64,000 nt of DNA from Biostraticola tofi (GTDB lineage Bacteria; Pseudomonadota; Gammaproteobacteria; Enterobacterales; Enterobacteriaceae). Shown in pieces: positions 9,636 to 17,437 of this stretch. Made by a program: the position numbers and the translations under genes. The stretch is from contig NZ_SMCR01000004.1 in NCBI RefSeq assembly GCF_004343195.1, positions 327,831 to 391,830 on the forward strand, given 5' to 3'. Each line of letters begins with the position of its first letter. The stretch's first letter is position 1. The notes below the pieces were generated by a model. The model did no database searches and was not told the DNA's origin. It saw nothing but the letters and a program-made list of their open reading frames with translations.

Positions 9636-10085
9636 ATGAATGAATTCGAATTTTCTGTTTCAGCGCATCAGACCCAGTTTTTATGGGCATCCGCCGGTGT
9701 ATCAATTACGACTGCGGCAGGTTACGACGATGTTTTAAAGAAAATAGTCACGAGCACACAGCTGAGTTCCTATGCGCTTGAAATGATGATATATCTGACC
9801 GAAGAAATTATCGAAGCGGATAAAAGGATCATGCCGGTCAATGGTAATGCTACCAGTCACGACGATCTGTTGTGTGCACTCAGTAACAGGTATTTTAACG
9901 GCGCTAATCTTATTACTGATACGGCGATTGAATCGCTATTCAACCGACTTGCTGATAGTGTTTCGTATACAGACCGCGCTTGTACGCCAGAAGAACTGAC
10001 ACAGGTAGCTTACTTAGTTTTCATTCGGGAAATGGCTCATCATCTGAGCATTCAGGCTATAAGCATGAAGAGGGGGAAATGCTGA
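9636..10085 (+). CDS. Hypothetical protein
   Basis: About 149 residues from the ATG at 9636; a longer frame opens at a TTG (9513) but that region looks non-coding. Sequence features are MNEFEFSVSAH, a central helical stretch SSYALEMMIYLTEEIIEAD, and CTPEELTQVAYLVFIREMAHHLSIQAI near the end. No family is recognised. Composition is balanced and the product looks soluble and mostly helical. It stands alone between the quinone module and the repeat region, with no operon partner. A coding role is likely but unproven. Confidence 0.5.
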   Translation: MNEFEFSVSAHQTQFLWASAGVSITTAAGYDDVLKKIVTSTQLSSYALEMMIYLTEEIIEADKRIMPVNGNATSHDDLLCALSNRYFNGANLITDTAIESLFNRLADSVSYTDRACTPEELTQVAYLVFIREMAHHLSIQAISMKRGKC

Positions 10086-10149
10086 GTGATCCCCTTTTAA
10101 AACAAAAAAACTGCGATTAGCAGATCATACTGGCTCCATTGTACGGCAC

Positions 10150-10500
10150 TTTTTAATGCTGGATGAAGCCTATTGGAATACCTCTACCAATTTAGACAAT
10201 TCCGTACCTTTGCAAACCACAACTGATGTCCGTCCCCGTTGCATAGCTGCCGGTGAAAGCACTTAACACTGGATCGCACTGCGTGAATTCTGCTGCATAT
10301 TTGACATCAGGGTATGTACTAGTCAACGGGGGGCGGGTCAACGCGTCGCACAAACTCAGGATGACGTTGTTTACTCTGATGGGAGCACGGCAAAAATAAT
10401 CAGTGGCGCTGGTCAGGCTGGACATTTTGCTAATGGACACAGTATTGCACTGGTAGGGGCTTCGTTATGTGTGGAGCTAGGTTCACACATAACGGTCTGA
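10150..10500 (+). pseudogene. Decayed relative of the PAAR-adaptor-like gene
   Basis: The frame ending at the TGA 10498-10500 reads DDVVYSDGSTAKIISGAG, then NGHSIALVGASL. The 162-residue protein at 14873 has DDVVYPDGRTAKIVTGAG, then NGRGVALVNSRL. The two are clearly related. Upstream parts of the same family occur in other frames (VNGGRVNA near 10330), so the gene carries frameshifts and stops and is dead. It ends inside the first unit of the repeat array at 10482. Nothing like the PAAR toxin follows it; the next gene is the Fic protein. Confidence 0.65.
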
Positions 10501-10565
10501 GGTCCACATATAGTGAGGGGAACTCCACACATAACGGTTCGGGGTCCACACATAGCGGCGCTAAA
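10455..10565. repeat. Four tandem 21-bp repeats plus one inverted copy
   Basis: Units start at 10482, 10503, 10524 and 10545. Each is exactly 21 bp and starts with TCCACACATA or a close variant (TTCACACATA, TCCACATATA). A fifth copy in the opposite direction runs from 10475 down to 10455 (TCCACACATAACGAAG on the minus strand). The 21-bp step equals two turns of DNA, so each unit would face the same side of the helix, as in plasmid iterons or multi-site operators. They lie 200 bp upstream of the Fic gene. Confidence 0.85.
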
Positions 10566-10761
10566 AAATCCATGCTGCATTACGCAGGCAAAGCTCCATC
10601 CCCCCTTCGCATTGAACATCGTTCAAACTTACATTTGATATGTTGGAACAAAGATTTTTGAGATAATAAAAAGCGATGTTCTTTCTAATTTATAGATTCT
10701 ATTAGTATTTTTGCAATACTTTTGAGATACCGTCATGCACCAGTTGAGATAACTAAACATC

Positions 10762-11904
10762 ATGGCCCAATTTAATCACTTTGAACTTTCGCTTCTGAAT
10801 CCCAGCTTTGACTCCCCTTTGGTCGATGCACTGACGGAGCTGGAGTTACTTCGGCACCTACGGCTGGAAACCGATGTGCATCCAATCCTGTTTGCGCAGT
10901 TGAAGGCCGTTTTCCACATGCTGGAGAGTCTCGGTTCTGCAAGGATTGAGGGAAACCACACCACACTTGCCGACTATGTTGAAAGCAAGGTTGAGGGAAC
11001 TCAAAGTTCGACGGATCAGCTCAAAGAAATCAATAATATTGAAGCCGCGATGGAGTACATCGACGAATTCCTGAGCGACGGCGATGAGATAACGGAATAT
11101 TTTATCCGCGAGCTGCATAGTCTGGCGGTTGCCGGGCTGCAACAGGAGGGCTACAGAACGCCCGGCGCATATCGACAACATAATGTCAGCATCGCTCAGT
11201 CTGACCATTTACCGCCGGACCACATTCGCGTTGCTGATTATATGGCGGAACTGACCGCCTTCATTAACCATGCCGATAAGCCAAAGTACGATCTGATGAA
11301 GATTGCACTGGTACATCATCGCTTTGGCTGGATACATCCCTTTGGCAACGGTAATGGCAGAACGGTCAGACTGCTGACCTATGCGTTGCTTATCAAGTAT
11401 GGTTTTAATGTTCAGGCTGGTGGGCGGGTACTCAATCCGACAGCGGTATTCTGTAACGATCGTGAGCGCTATTATGCCATGCTTTCATTAGCCGATAAGG
11501 GAACAGAGCAGGGGCTGGAAGAATGGTGCTTATATGTGCTTTCGGGGATCTCCTCTGAGTTGAAGAAAGTCGATCAACTGACAAACCACGCTTTCCTGAG
11601 TGAAAAGATCCTGTATCCGGCGATCGATTTTTCATCAGAGAGAGGGCTGATAAATCCGCTGGAATCAAAGGTTCTGAAACGTGCTGTTGAATTGGGGACG
11701 ATAAAAGCGGGCGATCTACGCACTGTTTTGCCCGATCTGAAACCGACGCAAATGACTTATCAGCTCGGTAAGCTGATTGAGCGGGGATTGCTCCAGCCAG
11801 TAGAAGAGGGGGCCCGTACCTATACGGCGAAGTTTTCTAACTCGTATCTGATCCGTGGGGTGATTAAGGTTCTGCGGGAGGAAGGGTTTATTCCTAACCT
11901 ATAA
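10762..11904 (+). CDS. Fic family protein (class II, self-inhibited)
   Basis: 380 residues. The catalytic loop [12 protein letters not shown] (about 192-203) matches the Fic consensus HPFx(D/E/N)GNGRxxR, with the general-base histidine present. SARIEG (about 59-64) fits the inhibitory [S/T]xxxE[G/N] motif placed before the Fic core, which marks class II proteins that block their own ATP site. The C-terminal 100 residues look like a winged helix ([28 protein letters not shown]), common in stand-alone Fic proteins. Expected activity is AMPylation of a protein; the target is unknown. No adjacent antitoxin gene is seen, as expected for class II. Confidence 0.9.
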   Translation: MAQFNHFELSLLNPSFDSPLVDALTELELLRHLRLETDVHPILFAQLKAVFHMLESLGSARIEGNHTTLADYVESKVEGTQSSTDQLKEINNIEAAMEYIDEFLSDGDEITEYFIRELHSLAVAGLQQEGYRTPGAYRQHNVSIAQSDHLPPDHIRVADYMAELTAFINHADKPKYDLMKIALVHHRFGWIHPFGNGNGRTVRLLTYALLIKYGFNVQAGGRVLNPTAVFCNDRERYYAMLSLADKGTEQGLEEWCLYVLSGISSELKKVDQLTNHAFLSEKILYPAIDFSSERGLINPLESKVLKRAVELGTIKAGDLRTVLPDLKPTQMTYQLGKLIERGLLQPVEEGARTYTAKFSNSYLIRGVIKVLREEGFIPNL

Positions 11905-11958
11905 TATTGATGAGCAAATTAAATTACAGGCTCCATATTTTTGGCTTCTATAAATATT

Positions 11959-11984
11959 AAGGTGGTTATTTTCCAAACCACCTT
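11959..11984 (+). terminator. Terminator downstream of the Fic gene
   Basis: AAGGTGGTT (11959-11967) pairs perfectly with AACCACCTT (11976-11984) around an 8-base loop, followed by AATTTAAT. It lies 55 bp after the Fic stop. Confidence 0.65.
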
Positions 11985-12136
11985 AATTTAATAGATGTTA
12001 ATTAATATTCTATTAATTTTCTTGTAACCAAGATTCTAACGCATCTACTTGTACAAAGTTAATATTAGTTTCATATGGCGGGTATCTTAACCACCAGTAA
12101 ATAAAAACAGGAGCCAAAAAGATTGATGAATTTCAT

Positions 12137-12355
12137 GTGATGTATATGTATAAAAAAATCCAAGCCGAAGCTGCGGCAACAGATATTAAAACACTGGAAC
12201 AGCTTTTGAGGAAGTTTCGCAAAGTTGTTGCGAAGCGTCGGGAAGAATGCTATCAGGAGATTGGTGAGAAGCAGGCACAAAAGCTAAGGGCAGAAAGATT
12301 ACAACGGTTGCTTAAAAAAATGGAGCGTGATCGTGTATCACCACATGAGTTATAA
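12137..12355 (+). CDS. Truncated H-NS-like protein (oligomerisation domain only)
   Basis: 72 residues from a GTG at 12137, or 71 from the ATG at 12140. TLEQLLRKFRKVVAKRREE followed by a helix ending RLLKKMERDRVSPHEL matches the H-NS/StpA N-terminal dimerisation region (TLEEMLEKLEVVVNERREE ... DGIDPNEL). The frame stops where H-NS would continue into its linker and DNA-binding domain. Such short forms, known as H-NST in pathogenic E. coli islands, bind H-NS and weaken silencing. A role in relieving silencing of this AT-rich island is inferred. It is also possible that this is simply a 3'-truncated hns copy. Confidence 0.7.
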   Translation: MMYMYKKIQAEAAATDIKTLEQLLRKFRKVVAKRREECYQEIGEKQAQKLRAERLQRLLKKMERDRVSPHEL

Positions 12356-12365
12356 AATAAAACCG

Positions 12366-12393
12366 CCATATTGGTAATATACTGCCAGTATGG
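12366..12393. terminator. Convergent terminator
   Basis: CCATATTGG (12366-12374) pairs with CCAGTATGG (12385-12393) with a single G-T wobble. It lies between the H-NS-like gene and the oppositely oriented 155-residue gene and has A- and T-rich flanks on both sides, so it could serve both. Confidence 0.5.
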
Positions 12394-12402
12394 TAATTTA
12401 TT

Positions 12403-12870
12403 TTAGATAGAAAATTTTCGGCGCTTTGTTGCTGATACATTAAAATCAGAAGATATATCTGAAAGTTGCTCAAGACTTTGCTCAACAGAACGCTGGAACT
12501 CAAGAGCCGCTTCCGTGCGCTGTTTTATGACCAGAGCGACGAGTTCATCAGGGCTTTTCTCAAGTAATGACTTTCGGTAGATAATGGACTCCTGTACTTT
12601 TTCAAGCTTTCTTGATGCAAGGGCTGATGCGTGACTGACAGGGTTGAGTTCTTCAATAAATTTTTCGAGCAGTGATTTTTTCTTCCTGTCTAATCTCAGA
12701 AGTTCGGTATGCGCCGATTTAAATTTCTTGGCTTCACTCAACGGTGAACCATCGGTTCTTAATCTGCGATATTCATCTCTGTATTCAGACATCGTTGGAT
12801 ATTTTTTTAAAGCTTTGATGGTGTTCAGATACCGAATTAAATCATCATTGTCTAATTTTACTTTCCCCAT
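12403..12870 (-). CDS. Hypothetical coiled-coil protein next to RepL-like gene
   Basis: 155 residues, highly charged and predicted helical, with likely coiled coil from about 45 to 140 (SEAKKFKSAHTELLRLDRKKK, KLEKVQESIIYRKSLLEK, then EFQRSVEQSLEQL). It begins MGKVKLDNDDLIRYLNTIKALKKYPTM. No family is recognised. It follows the RepL-like gene on the same strand after 101 bp and shares its low GC content, so the two probably came in together. A plasmid maintenance or accessory replication role is possible but not shown. Confidence 0.55.
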   Translation of the reverse strand: MGKVKLDNDDLIRYLNTIKALKKYPTMSEYRDEYRRLRTDGSPLSEAKKFKSAHTELLRLDRKKKSLLEKFIEELNPVSHASALASRKLEKVQESIIYRKSLLEKSPDELVALVIKQRTEAALEFQRSVEQSLEQLSDISSDFNVSATKRRKFSI

Positions 12871-12971
12871 ATATACCTCGTAAATAAAATAGTGAATATA
12901 TTTATATTACGAGATATAGTGTAAGTGTCAAATATAACCGGGAAATAAGAATGATAATATTCAGATGAAAA

Positions 12972-13673
12972 CTATATTCTTTCTTCTTGATCAACATCTT
13001 CAGGATAATCAACAAAAATGTCATCTTCTGAAACAGAGTCCCAGTCAATATCTTCGTCGGGAGTAGAAAGTAAAGGTTTATCATCTTCTTTATCGATTGT
13101 TTTTCCTGCGTTGTTTGTAAGTACCGTATCTTTATAAAGGGTGACGAATACGTCTTCTATACCTTCACTGGTCGTTCTCAGCGACTTCTTAACATATTCT
13201 TTCCTTGTGGCATTTGATGTTCTGTACTGGTCTTTCAGAAAGAGATTTGCGTTTATCATGGTATGCTTCCCTTCTTTGACCAGAATGCCTTTATTTATTA
13301 GCTTGTTCCAGCATTTACACACGTTAGATTTGCTCATATTAAGCTCTTTTGCGAGTGCCGACGGAGATATACTGGCAATGAGGTTTCCATGCTGCATGAG
13401 TTTACATAAGCGGATCATTATTGCGTATTCTGCACCAGACATATTTTTTCCGAGCTTTTCCAGATTATCAAGAAAAGCATGAACATAGGCTATTCCCGGT
13501 TGAATATCAGAACTTCTCTCTTTTTTTACATTTAAGGTTATTTTATCTTTTCTGTTTCTGTTATAAAAACTGTAAATCTCCAGTTTCTGTTTGTCTGTAA
13601 AATGATTTCTGTTTATATATTCTTCCACTTCTTCACTGCTGGAGGTCATTATTGTATTGTAATCAATGCTCAT
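12972..13673 (-). CDS. RepL-like winged-helix replication/regulatory protein
   Basis: 233 residues. The central part (about 80-150) reads SGAEYAIMIRLCKLMQHGNLI, then SPSALAKELNMSKSNVCKCWNKLINKGIL, then TMINANLFLKD. This order, a helix pair, a winged helix and an N-x-NxFxKD strand, is that of RepL-type plasmid initiators. The C-terminal 50 residues are very acidic. It has its own promoter and is much more AT-rich than the core genome. It might initiate replication of a now integrated plasmid, or act as a transcription factor. No standard RepA or Rep_3 gene is present. Confidence 0.5.
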   Translation of the reverse strand: MSIDYNTIMTSSSEEVEEYINRNHFTDKQKLEIYSFYNRNRKDKITLNVKKERSSDIQPGIAYVHAFLDNLEKLGKNMSGAEYAIMIRLCKLMQHGNLIASISPSALAKELNMSKSNVCKCWNKLINKGILVKEGKHTMINANLFLKDQYRTSNATRKEYVKKSLRTTSEGIEDVFVTLYKDTVLTNNAGKTIDKEDDKPLLSTPDEDIDWDSVSEDDIFVDYPEDVDQEERI

Positions 13674-13701
13674 CGGTTATCCTTTTATTGTTATTATGTT
13701 T

Positions 13702-13733
13702 ATTCTATATAATGCAGGATATACTTTTGTCAA
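13702..13733 (-). promoter_or_regulatory. Promoter of the RepL-like gene
   Basis: On the minus strand, TTGACA (13733-13728) and TATAGA (13709-13704) are separated by 18 bp, about 30 bp before the start codon. The Shine-Dalgarno is AAGGAT. Farther upstream (13810-13860) a cluster of inverted GTTTCC/GGAAAC elements could be an operator or origin element. Confidence 0.55.
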
Positions 13734-13809
13734 AAATAAATGTGAAAAAAGGAAAAATAATACACTTTTGCGAAATAGCGTTCACTTCTTTCTGGGAATT
13801 TTAACTATA

Positions 13810-13860
13810 AAAAAGTTTCCACAGAAGAAACTTAAATTTCCGTACAGGAAACTTTTTTCG
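13810..13860. repeat. Inverted GTTTCC/GGAAAC cluster upstream of the RepL-like gene
   Basis: AAAAGTTTCC and GGAAACTTTT form an outer pair of about 10 bp with a spacer of near 27 bp. A smaller pair AGTTTC/GAAACT lies inside its left half. The arrangement sits in very AT-rich DNA about 140 bp upstream of the RepL-like start. It resembles the operator and origin DNA of small plasmids, but that role is inference. Confidence 0.45.
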
Positions 13861-14472
13861 TGTAATCTATTTTAAATATAATAGCTTACGCCTCCTTAAT
13901 ACTATAATATGTTTAATAACCTTAACGGGGAGTGTGCCGGTTAAATGGCACCGTCTATTTTTCTGCTTTGTTTTTACTTGATGTTATGGACAGCAAATGA
14001 TTGTTTTATACAATCACGAAGCGCTGCTGATTTTTTAGTAAATATACAATTGTTTTTCCTCTGCGTTATAGCGGCTACGCCGCAATTTTTCATGGATAAA
14101 TCCATCATTAACAGGGATGAACCCTGTTCAGCAATGTGATTGTCCAAAACAATCACGAAGTGCTGCTGTGGATATTGTTTTTCTGTAAACTTAAGAATAA
14201 ATGCTATATATCGAAAACGGATCTAATCTTCGGTAAAAGGATCCTTACCATATTGCAATTAAATAATGGAAAATGTGTTAGCCATTAAATCCCATTGGAT
14301 ATCAGCGTCAGGGCGTAGCCGTGCGGCAGCACATGAGCGTTAGCTCATAAGATAAATATCTTTTCAAAAGAGAGTAATAAACAGGCAGTAAACCTGTTCT
14401 GAAGGGTAAGTTAAATTGGATTTTCATCAACAGGAAATGGTATTTTTTATATAAGATAAGGAGGAGCATACA
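13861..14472. other. AT-rich gap with a duplicated hairpin element
   Basis: No gene is recognised in these 600 bp. GATTGT-N5-ACAATC occurs twice, at 13999-14015 and 14138-14154. Each copy is followed by ACGAAG(C/T)GCTGCTG and preceded by CAGCAA, giving an imperfect direct repeat of about 45 bp with copies 139 bp apart. Farther along, ATGAGC-GTTA-GCTCAT (14333-14348) is a perfect small hairpin. These elements lie just before the T6SS toxin locus and may be its long leader or a recombination scar. Confidence 0.5.
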
Positions 14473-14742
14473 ATGAAAGCTATAAAAATAATAAACATCT
14501 TTAAAGCGAAAGAAAACATTCCCTTTATGACCTGTTTGATCACCAGCATGGAGGAAAATGAAAAAGAAATAAACCTCACGCTGGAAAATGGTGAAAACAT
14601 TTGCATTAAAGATTACGGTTATTACTTCCTGTCAGAAGCCGACGGTGATTTGGACAGGGAGCAAATGGTAAACAGCTATCGAAGGTTAATTTCTGAACTC
14701 GGCCAGATGAGTGAAGAAACGATAACATCATTAATGCCCTAA
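14473..14742 (+). CDS. Hypothetical 89-residue protein before the toxin locus
   Basis: 89 residues with a strong Shine-Dalgarno (AAGGAGG) 9 bp before the ATG. It begins MKAIKIINIFKAKENIPFMTC, has a beta-rich centre (EKEINLTLENGENICIKDYG) and an acidic helical end. No family is recognised. It lies 130 bp before the adaptor-like gene, on the same strand, and shares its AT-rich composition. It could be a chaperone, an orphan immunity protein or an unrelated small gene; the sequence does not decide. Confidence 0.55.
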   Translation: MKAIKIINIFKAKENIPFMTCLITSMEENEKEINLTLENGENICIKDYGYYFLSEADGDLDREQMVNSYRRLISELGQMSEETITSLMP

Positions 14743-14872
14743 GCTGAATACGTCATCATTGTTGATTTTGTCGTTGGTTTTTATAACTTCATGACAAACA
14801 TCGCTTTTAAGTCAAATTGCAAATCGGTTAGTATTACATCGACTAAACCACAGAAATGACAAGGAAAAGGAA

Positions 14873-15361
14873 ATGGATCGTCAATACAACAATGAATTGA
14901 CCCCGGAAGCGCTGGCAACAATGGATCAATCACCGTTTACGGCGGAACAACTGTCCGGGATGAACGATGAAACGCGGGCGCTCATCTCTGACCAGCAGGA
15001 ATATTGTCGCCAGCATCCTGTTAATGCCATACACCGTATTGCAGTGGATGGCAGTCTAACCAGAGAAGGCGGAACAGTTCGTGCTATATACAATGGAAAC
15101 GAAATCGAACTTTCAGACGGCAGGAAGGTTAATGTTGCGTTAGTCGGTGATGACGTTGTTTACCCTGACGGGAGAACGGCGAAAATTGTCACTGGTGCGG
15201 GTAAAATGAGTGAGGTAAATGGTCGCGGTGTAGCGCTGGTCAACAGTCGTCTGGATAACGGAGATGAAATTATCAGCACTCTGTGCGATGGCCCGATGAT
15301 TGTAGGTCGTAAAGGAGAAGAGATGCCGGAGGATTTCCTGTTATCTGTAGAGGTGGCGTAA
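14873..15361 (+). CDS. PAAR-toxin-associated adaptor-like protein
   Basis: 162 residues. The first 60 are helical (TPEALATMDQSPFTAEQLSGMNDE); the rest is beta-rich with repeated turns, for example AIYNGNEIELSDGRKV, DDVVYPDGRTAKIVTGAG and NGRGVALVNSRLDNGDEI. Its stop overlaps the start of the PAAR toxin by one base (TAATG), so translation is coupled. Location suggests an adaptor or chaperone that helps load the toxin on the type VI spike; this is inference from context. A decayed relative is present at 10150-10500. Confidence 0.6.
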   Translation: MDRQYNNELTPEALATMDQSPFTAEQLSGMNDETRALISDQQEYCRQHPVNAIHRIAVDGSLTREGGTVRAIYNGNEIELSDGRKVNVALVGDDVVYPDGRTAKIVTGAGKMSEVNGRGVALVNSRLDNGDEIISTLCDGPMIVGRKGEEMPEDFLLSVEVA

Positions 15362-16938
15362 TGGGAAATCGATCTGACTGCTATGGAAGAGGAACAGCAC
15401 TGGAAGGCGATAAAACAACCACGGGTGCTCAATGTATCGCCTCGATGTCCAATGATACTGAGCATGGGCGCAGAGTTGTTCGTGTTGGGGATAAAACAAC
15501 CCCATGCCCTAAATGTGGTGAGGTAGGGGTTATCGTATCCGGTGAACCCAGTGATACCAATAATGGAAAAATAGCGGCGGTTGATGGTTCAATCGTGCGC
15601 TGTGCCTGCCCTTCCGGGTCTAACTGGATTATTGCGCCAGCAGGACAATGGGTTGGCAGAGGCCCGGATCCTTCTATTGCAGCCCTTGCAGCACTGGTTG
15701 CTGAACGTAAGGCCGCAGAAGAAGAAAGAACTAAACAACTGGCTGAAGAGCGTGACCGCAATCGTGTCTTTGCCAAATCCTGCCTTCGTGGTGAAGGTTG
15801 TAATGATGCCGGGGAAGAGCAGGAACCTCATACTAATTTTGCGGCAATGGCATTTTATCAGGCAGTTCCACCTGCTGATCCAGCTTCCGATACTGATGTT
15901 CCCCAACATGCTCAGACCGCCAAGAAAAAGAAACCTGCTGAAGATATTCCAGAGCCGAAAAAGCGAAGCGCCCTGTATAAATGGCTGAATGGTAATCATG
16001 AAGAAATCGAATACCAGCGGGCAACAGCCGCTGCTACAAGTGCTGCTAACGCCCAGACGGCTGTTGAAGGTGCCAGTGTTCTTGGGTTGGTAGGTGGAAG
16101 TGCCATTACGTCAGGAACGTGGGCGGTAAAACTGGGTGAGATGGCTACAGGACTTGGAAGAATAGCCGCCAGCGGTCCCGGTGCTCCTATCGCAGCAGTC
16201 GTGATGGGAATGATGCCCGGAAGGCTCAATGACGGTGAACAGGATTTTATTGACCGCATGAGGCTGGAGCAAATGCGTGAAGCGCCAAGCCGTGTGCGTT
16301 ATACATGGGAACAAGACGATAAAGGTAATCCGGTTCCTCATGGCTGGCATACGCCACCGGGTAAAGATATGGTGCGTGTGCGCAAAATGGAGTGGGACAG
16401 CAGCCGTAAGGCGTATACGTTCACCACAGAGGAAGATCCGCGTATTACCATCATCTGGACGCCAGACAGTTCAGGTGTCAATGTTCCTTCAAATACAGGC
16501 AACCAGAACCCGGTAAGAATACCTAACCCTGTTATTGTTGATCCGCTGCCGGAAAATACCAGTATTGATGCTACAACCAGCCCTGCGCCGGAGGAAAAGA
16601 ATTTTGCGGATTACATTCTTGTTCTTCCTATATCGGATATTCCGCCGATTTATATTTATATAAACGCGGATCATAAATACTACACTCCGCCGAAAGAAAA
16701 TCCTCCACTACCTGCGTATCCTGATGCCAAAAAAGCGCAAGCTAAAACACCTGTTAAGGGAGGTGGGAAACTACGTAATCGTTGGAAAGATTCAAAAGGA
16801 AAAATCTATGAGTGGGATTCTCAACATGGCACGGTAGAAGTTTATGATCGTTCAGGTCGCAATCATTTAGGTGAATTTAATCATATCACTGGTGAGCAAA
16901 CAAAACCCGCGGACCCAACAAGAAAGGTGGAAAAATGA
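15361..16938 (+). CDS. T6SS-type PAAR effector with S-pyocin and colicin E3-like RNase domains
   Basis: 525 residues. Residues 1-95 form a PAAR domain (GDKTTTGAQCIAS, RVVRVGDKTTPCPKCG, AAVDGSIVRCACPSG) that would sharpen the type VI spike. A linker with helical and alanine/glycine-rich parts follows, then at about 300-445 an S-type pyocin domain (YTWEQDDKGNPVPHGWH, then ADYILVLPISDIPPIYIYI). The last 59 residues match the colicin E3 16S rRNA nuclease: GGGK, RW, KIYEWDSQHG, HLGEF. Catalytic Asp486, His489 and Glu493 are all present, so the toxin should cleave 16S rRNA in the decoding site. Confidence 0.9.
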   Translation: MGNRSDCYGRGTALEGDKTTTGAQCIASMSNDTEHGRRVVRVGDKTTPCPKCGEVGVIVSGEPSDTNNGKIAAVDGSIVRCACPSGSNWIIAPAGQWVGRGPDPSIAALAALVAERKAAEEERTKQLAEERDRNRVFAKSCLRGEGCNDAGEEQEPHTNFAAMAFYQAVPPADPASDTDVPQHAQTAKKKKPAEDIPEPKKRSALYKWLNGNHEEIEYQRATAAATSAANAQTAVEGASVLGLVGGSAITSGTWAVKLGEMATGLGRIAASGPGAPIAAVVMGMMPGRLNDGEQDFIDRMRLEQMREAPSRVRYTWEQDDKGNPVPHGWHTPPGKDMVRVRKMEWDSSRKAYTFTTEEDPRITIIWTPDSSGVNVPSNTGNQNPVRIPNPVIVDPLPENTSIDATTSPAPEEKNFADYILVLPISDIPPIYIYINADHKYYTPPKENPPLPAYPDAKKAQAKTPVKGGGKLRNRWKDSKGKIYEWDSQHGTVEVYDRSGRNHLGEFNHITGEQTKPADPTRKVEK

Positions 16939-17189
16939 CGATAGCGTATACTATTGATGTATATAGTAAAGTGGATGAGGCGTTGCTTCTTGAAATTGAA
17001 ATCCCGGAGAATAAACTGTCAGATGTAGCTGAAATTATGGGGTGGAGTGAAGAGGATAAAAAGGAATTTTCATTAGGAATTGGTGTTTATAATATTAATG
17101 AAAACCAAGCGATTAAATTAGAGAGCTTGCTATGTAAAAAATTCTATTCCTCTGATAACTCCCTACAGATTTCAGGCGGCAGTGTCTAA
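16935..17189 (+). CDS. Immunity protein for the E3-type toxin
   Basis: 84 residues, acidic, starting 4 bp inside the toxin gene (ATGA overlap). Sequence TIDVYSKVDEALLLEIEIPENKLSDVAEIMGWSEEDKKEF shows a beta-rich start and a helix with the EIMGW motif found in small proteins of the DUF7683 type. Size and charge are those of colicin E3 immunity protein (84 residues), but it is not obviously the same sequence. Position right after a nuclease makes immunity the natural call; the pairing is inferred, not shown. Confidence 0.7.
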   Translation: MTIAYTIDVYSKVDEALLLEIEIPENKLSDVAEIMGWSEEDKKEFSLGIGVYNINENQAIKLESLLCKKFYSSDNSLQISGGSV

Positions 17190-17207
17190 TACATTACAAA
17201 TATCTCT

Positions 17208-17246
17208 GAAGCAGTACGAAATACCTTGGGTGCTGCTTCATCTTTT
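17208..17246 (+). terminator. Terminator after the immunity gene
   Basis: GAAGCAGTAC pairs with GTGCTGCTTC with a short loop, followed by ATCTTTT. It lies about 20 bp past the immunity stop codon. Confidence 0.65.
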
Positions 17247-17321
17247 ATCCCTTCTCATCAATGGAATTATATAAATGACAATAAATATTGGGGCATTGAT
17301 CCGTTGCTTAGGCCATCTTCC

Positions 17322-17360
17322 CAAAGCAGCACGACATGTCGGTAGTGCTGCTTCATTCCT
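17322..17360 (+). terminator. Second terminator-like hairpin, related to the first
   Basis: AAAGCAGCAC pairs with GTGCTGCTT around GACATGTCGGTA, followed by CATTCCTTATCC. Stem and tail resemble the hairpin at 17208, so the 17208-17360 interval may be a duplication, perhaps left by loss of a second immunity gene. Confidence 0.55.
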
Positions 17361-17437
17361 TATCCTTTCGAACATTCAGCCAAAGCACACCAACATTGGC
17401 GAGCCGCCGTCCACCACCACAATCAATTGATATAAAA

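Noticed and set aside
10463..10475. DnaA box-like TTATGTGTGGA
   Set aside because: The DnaA box is TTATCCACA or its complement TGTGGATAA. The order of the parts is different here, so it is not a DnaA site.
10467..10661. 64-codon frame with THNG/STHSG heptapeptides
   Set aside because: The peptide repeat is only the 21-bp DNA array read in frame. All frames across the array show repeats, so this is a DNA feature.
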